Positions 60,940 to 64,000 of a stretch of 64,000 nucleotides of DNA are shown in pieces. The stretch lies in contig NZ_JBLYZJ010000007.1 of the NCBI RefSeq assembly GCF_048551375.1, positions 1 to 64,000 on the forward strand. Direction: 5' to 3'. Positions within the stretch are counted from its first letter, which is position 1. Each line of letters starts with the position of its first letter. Origin of the DNA: Faucicola sp048551375 (GTDB taxonomy: Bacteria > Pseudomonadota > Gammaproteobacteria > Pseudomonadales > Moraxellaceae). Under the pieces are notes generated by a model. That model ran no database searches, was not told the DNA's origin, and worked only from the letters and a program-made list of their open reading frames with translations. The position numbers and the translations under genes were made by a program.

Positions 60940-61618
60940 TATTGCCTAACGCCAATTTCAAATAACTATCCAAATCCGCCTGTTTTAACAACCAACTGAC
61001 ATAATCACTTGGCAAATCCTTAATTGCCACGCCTTTATGCTTACCAAATCCCATGACGGTAGGAATACGAGCGACTTCGGCAATTTCCACCAATTTATCC
61101 ATCGTATCAATGCCTTGCTCACGGCAAATCGCCTTTAACACCAAAAAATTAAACCAAATATCATACTTCGCCCCATGAGCGTGTTTGAGGTTCTTTTTGG
61201 CAATTTGTGGCTCAAAATGACAGAGCATTGCCCCAAGCGTATGCGTATCAAGGTTTGGGTAAAAATGTCGTGACATCGCCAAGGTGCAGACTCGCTTGAT
61301 TTGGCTCATGTCACACTCGGCATTACTAAGCACTTCGACATCAAAGTCAATATTATGCCCAATCAAAATTTGGCAATCAGTCGGCAGTTCAAAACTGGTA
61401 TGCGGTGGCATATCCGCCACATCATCATCAAAAATCCCTGTGATGGACATACTCCCCAAACTGATGGCTTTTTGGGGGTTGTAGCGTTGCTCAAAGGCGT
61501 TTTTGTCAAGATATGCCAACACGCCATCGACAAAACCAACCTTAATATAGGCGATTTCGGTGGCGTGCGGTGCGGTCAAATCATGGGCTTCGGTGTCGAG
61601 AATATAAGCGGTCATCAT
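60929..61618 (-). CDS. DEDDh-type 3'-5' exonuclease (exodeoxyribonuclease X-like)
   Basis: 229 aa. Exo I is ILDTEA (Asp8, Glu10), Exo II is GHNIDFDVE and Exo III is HGAKYDIWF, giving the full DEDDh set. The C-terminal segment MGFGKHKGVAIKDLPSDYVS resembles the small domain found after ExoX-type nucleases. It would degrade DNA 3'-5' in repair or mutation avoidance. Confidence 0.85.
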   Translation of the reverse strand: MMTAYILDTEAHDLTAPHATEIAYIKVGFVDGVLAYLDKNAFEQRYNPQKAISLGSMSITGIFDDDVADMPPHTSFELPTDCQILIGHNIDFDVEVLSNAECDMSQIKRVCTLAMSRHFYPNLDTHTLGAMLCHFEPQIAKKNLKHAHGAKYDIWFNFLVLKAICREQGIDTMDKLVEIAEVARIPTVMGFGKHKGVAIKDLPSDYVSWLLKQADLDSYLKLALGNIKS

Positions 61619-61678
61619 AGTTTCTTTATTGATTAGTATTTATGCAAAAGACAATGGATGTGACATATTGTCAGTTTT

Positions 61679-61712
61679 AATCCCCCTAAATCCCCCTTTA
61701 AAAAAAGGGGGA
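61679..61712. repeat. ATCCCCCTAAATCCCCC...GGGGGA dispersed repeat
   Basis: Same element as 15250-15282, in the gap between the exonuclease and TrkH genes. Confidence 0.75.
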
Positions 61713-61744
61713 CTTTCCCCCATATTAAATTTACTTAGCGGACA

Positions 61745-61784
61745 AAGCCCCCTCTTTCGCAAAGAGGGGGTTGGGGGAGATTCA
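61745..61784. repeat. CCCCCTCTTT/AAAGAGGGGG hairpin repeat
   Basis: Third copy of the element at 6972 and 15314, again paired with the C-tract repeat as at 15250-15357. Confidence 0.75.
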
Positions 61785-61864
61785 AGAAATGGTAAACAAC
61801 ACGCTCTATTTTTATCTTACCAAAAAATGAATTTACAAGCTGTAAAACTTCTATTTTTTAATTT

Positions 61865-63307
61865 TTAACCAACCAAGGTATGTGTTTCTGGGTATTTAAT
61901 GCGAGTGGGTTTTGGGGTAGCGATAAAATACGCCAAGGTCAGAGGCCCTAATCGCCCCATATACATCATAAACATAATGACGATTTGCCCCAATTCGGTG
62001 AGCTGTGGGGTAAAATTGCGAGATAGCCCCACGGTCGCTGACGCAGAGATAACCTCAAACAAAATATCCACGATATGCCCTTCGGGTTCGATAATGGTCA
62101 AAATAAACCCTGCCATTCCAATCATCAAAATCGAAATACTCATTACTGCAAAGGATTTTTTGACCAATTGCTCAGGAATCGCACGGTTAAACAGCGTGAC
62201 CTGTTGCCTTTGACGCAAGTAAGCCCAAGTAGTCGCCATGATGATGACAAACGTCCCAATCTTGATACCGCCCCCTGTGGACATCGAGCCTGCCCCAATA
62301 AACATCAAAATAAACGTCAGCAAGGTACTGGCATCGGTCACTTGGCTGTAGTCGATATTGTTAAACCCTGCGGTACGAGAAGTCACCGCCATAAACCATG
62401 ACGCAAACCATTGCTCGACCCCGTTGAACGTGCCAAGCGTGTGCGGATTGTGGCGTTCAAGTAGCCAATACCCCACACAGCCTAGCACATTGAGTAGCAC
62501 CGTTCCCATAATCATCACTTTGGTATGGGTGGTGAATTTTTGCCAGCGTTTGTGTTTGATGATATCCAAAATCACCAAAAAGCCAAAGCCCCCTGTGATA
62601 ATCAGCAAACTAATGATAAAACTAACCATCGGCGTATGCACATACTCGGTCATGTTGTTGCCTGTGAGGGCAAAACCTGCGTTGTTAAATGCCGAAATGC
62701 ACAGAAAAAACGCCTCATACATGGCGGATTTTAGCCCTTTTAATGGCAATAAGCACAAGGTCAAAGCGATAAATCCCAAAAACTCGGTAATAAAGGCGAT
62801 TTTGATAACGGATTTGGCGGTACTGGTGATTTCACTACCGCTTGTACCGAGGGCTTCTTGGGCAGTCATTGAGCCAGATAGCCCCATTTTACCTTGTAAA
62901 CTGGTCAATACCAAAATCGCAAAGGTCATAAACCCCAAGCCACCAAACTGAATCAAAGCGATAATCACCATTTGCCCAAAAGTGGTGTAATTGGCGGTAT
63001 CGACCACGTTTAGCCCTGTCACCGTCACCGCTGAGGTGGCGGTAAAACCTGCTTGTAACACACTAATCGGCTTGAAACTGGCAATCGGCAACGACAATAA
63101 CACCGTACCAATGGCAATCAGCATTAAAAACCCCAACGATAAAATCGCAGGGGAAGATAATTGTAAGCCTTGTTTCAGTGAGCTTGGTTCGTCTTGCTTT
63201 GATGAGGGCTTGGTAGGTTTTGACGAAGTCCCCATTGTGGATGCAGTGAGTTTGGATTTGTCAATAATTTTGGGTTTATCGGCTTTTTTGACTTCACGAA
63301 ACGGCAT
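61865..63307 (-). CDS. TrkH/KtrB-family potassium uptake subunit
   Basis: 480 aa. A polar N-terminal extension (~45 residues) precedes four repeated membrane-pore-membrane units. The four selectivity-filter loops are readable: SAVTVTGLNV, SAFNNAGFAL, TSRTAGFNNI and SASATVGLSRN. It forms the K+-translocating channel dimer. The gene 26 bp upstream encodes its RCK regulator, so they make one operon. Confidence 0.92.
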   Translation of the reverse strand: MPFREVKKADKPKIIDKSKLTASTMGTSSKPTKPSSKQDEPSSLKQGLQLSSPAILSLGFLMLIAIGTVLLSLPIASFKPISVLQAGFTATSAVTVTGLNVVDTANYTTFGQMVIIALIQFGGLGFMTFAILVLTSLQGKMGLSGSMTAQEALGTSGSEITSTAKSVIKIAFITEFLGFIALTLCLLPLKGLKSAMYEAFFLCISAFNNAGFALTGNNMTEYVHTPMVSFIISLLIITGGFGFLVILDIIKHKRWQKFTTHTKVMIMGTVLLNVLGCVGYWLLERHNPHTLGTFNGVEQWFASWFMAVTSRTAGFNNIDYSQVTDASTLLTFILMFIGAGSMSTGGGIKIGTFVIIMATTWAYLRQRQQVTLFNRAIPEQLVKKSFAVMSISILMIGMAGFILTIIEPEGHIVDILFEVISASATVGLSRNFTPQLTELGQIVIMFMMYMGRLGPLTLAYFIATPKPTRIKYPETHTLVG

Positions 63308-63333
63308 AATTGGCTCGGTTATTCAGTTATTCG

Positions 63334-63993
63334 CTAAATCGCTGTTTGACGAATGGCTTTAGCAAGACGGCGTAAACTTACAGCATCGCCCCCTACCACG
63401 AGTTTGTCACCGCCTTGAAAGAAGTAATCGGCTGGTAGGTAGTTATACAGTTGTCCGTTGCGTTTTAGCATAAAAAATAGGATGTCTGGGTGTTGTTGCT
63501 GAATATCTGACCAAGGATGTCCACGCCATTGTTCTGGGGGGTCAAGGCGAATCATAAACTGCTCATCACCCAACGCCATGTATTGTCTGACCATGGGATA
63601 GTTCATTTTTTGGGCGATTCTGATACCCATGTCTTGCTCTGGATGCACGATGTTTGTGACGCCCAAGCTTTGCAAGATTTGGTGATGCGAGTCGGTTTTT
63701 GCTTTGACCCATAGGTTTCGTACGTTCATGCTGAGTAGGTTTAATGTACAAAGAAGACTGGCTTCAAGGTTGTCACCGATACTGACAAGCACGCCATCAA
63801 AGTTGGCAAGGTCGAGTTCTTGTAAGGTTTCTTTATCCGTGGCATCGGCAATGACCGCACGAGTGACGTATTCGCTGATGTCGTCCACGAGCTTTTCGTT
63901 GATGTCGATGGCAAGGACTTGATTGCCGAGTTTTTGTAGTTCTTTGGCACTGGTTTGCCCAAATACGCCAAGTCCAATAATCGCAAATTGCAT
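63334..63993 (-). CDS. TrkA/KtrA-family RCK regulator of potassium uptake
   Basis: 219 aa. The Rossmann motif GLGVFG (residues ~7-12) and the acidic strand end LAIDIN mark the N-terminal RCK_N domain, followed by an RCK_C domain in the last ~80 residues. It binds nucleotides and gates the TrkH/KtrB channel. One-RCK length fits KtrA rather than the two-domain E. coli TrkA. The start lies 7 bp from the window end. Confidence 0.92.
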   Translation of the reverse strand: MQFAIIGLGVFGQTSAKELQKLGNQVLAIDINEKLVDDISEYVTRAVIADATDKETLQELDLANFDGVLVSIGDNLEASLLCTLNLLSMNVRNLWVKAKTDSHHQILQSLGVTNIVHPEQDMGIRIAQKMNYPMVRQYMALGDEQFMIRLDPPEQWRGHPWSDIQQQHPDILFFMLKRNGQLYNYLPADYFFQGGDKLVVGGDAVSLRRLAKAIRQTAI

Positions 63994-64000
63994 TTTGATT

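Overview
The window looks like chromosomal DNA of a gammaproteobacterium in the Moraxellaceae, most likely Moraxella. The reasons are moderately AT-rich DNA, the housekeeping gene content, a fused IIA-HPr-EI fructose PTS protein, and several families of short palindromic intergenic repeats. The genus is an inference, because no search could be run. The central 35.3 kb is an integrated Mu-type transposable phage.

Left chromosomal arm (1-23443). The N-terminus of a probable large exported adhesin lies at the left edge on the minus strand. Next come an anchored Ser/Thr-rich protein and a complete type I secretion system in the order TolC-like outer-membrane protein, ABC transporter, membrane-fusion protein. 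These are followed by a PfkB/adenosine-type kinase, a DinJ/YafQ-type toxin-antitoxin pair framed by a direct repeat, a secreted hypothetical protein, an M16C (PreP-like) metallopeptidase, a HI0933/BaiN-type flavoprotein, pgsA, the fructose operon fruB(ptsI)-fruK-fruA, and a convergent SWIM zinc-finger protein.

Mu-like prophage (about 23444-58766). Three copies of TTATTTTAGACTA stand at the left end and three inverted copies at the right end, with spacing like the MuA-binding sites L1-L3 and R1-R3. The genes follow Mu order: repressor (minus strand), Ner-like regulator, MuA, MuB, a block of small early genes (DUF3164, HU, GemA), a Mor/C activator, lysis genes, terminase, portal, F, G, protease/scaffold, decoration proteins, major head, gp36, gp37, a split tail sheath, tube, frameshifted chaperones, tape measure, N, P, gp45-gp48 and a tail fibre. 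Four positions (upstream of the endolysin, portal, protease and N genes) carry the same motif TCGGAA-N4-GCCA-N2-TAT, each exactly 39 bp ahead of a -10-like hexamer. I read these as the late promoters driven by the single Mor/C homologue.

The prophage carries cargo on the minus strand. A three-gene AT-rich operon sits between terminase and portal. It encodes a 372-aa soluble protein, a four-helix membrane protein and a small secreted protein, and its layout resembles lambda rexA-rexB. A 175-aa gene after the tape measure has a stray transposase-type end site in its promoter. The tail sheath is broken into two parts around a foreign ORF, so the phage may not make a working contractile tail.

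Right chromosomal arm (58767-64000). It holds the 3' remnant of an unidentified gene, translationally coupled to a SAM methyltransferase. After these come tRNA-Gly(GCC) with its own promoter and terminator, hemJ, a small membrane protein, a DEDDh exonuclease, and a TrkH/KtrB plus TrkA/KtrA potassium uptake pair.
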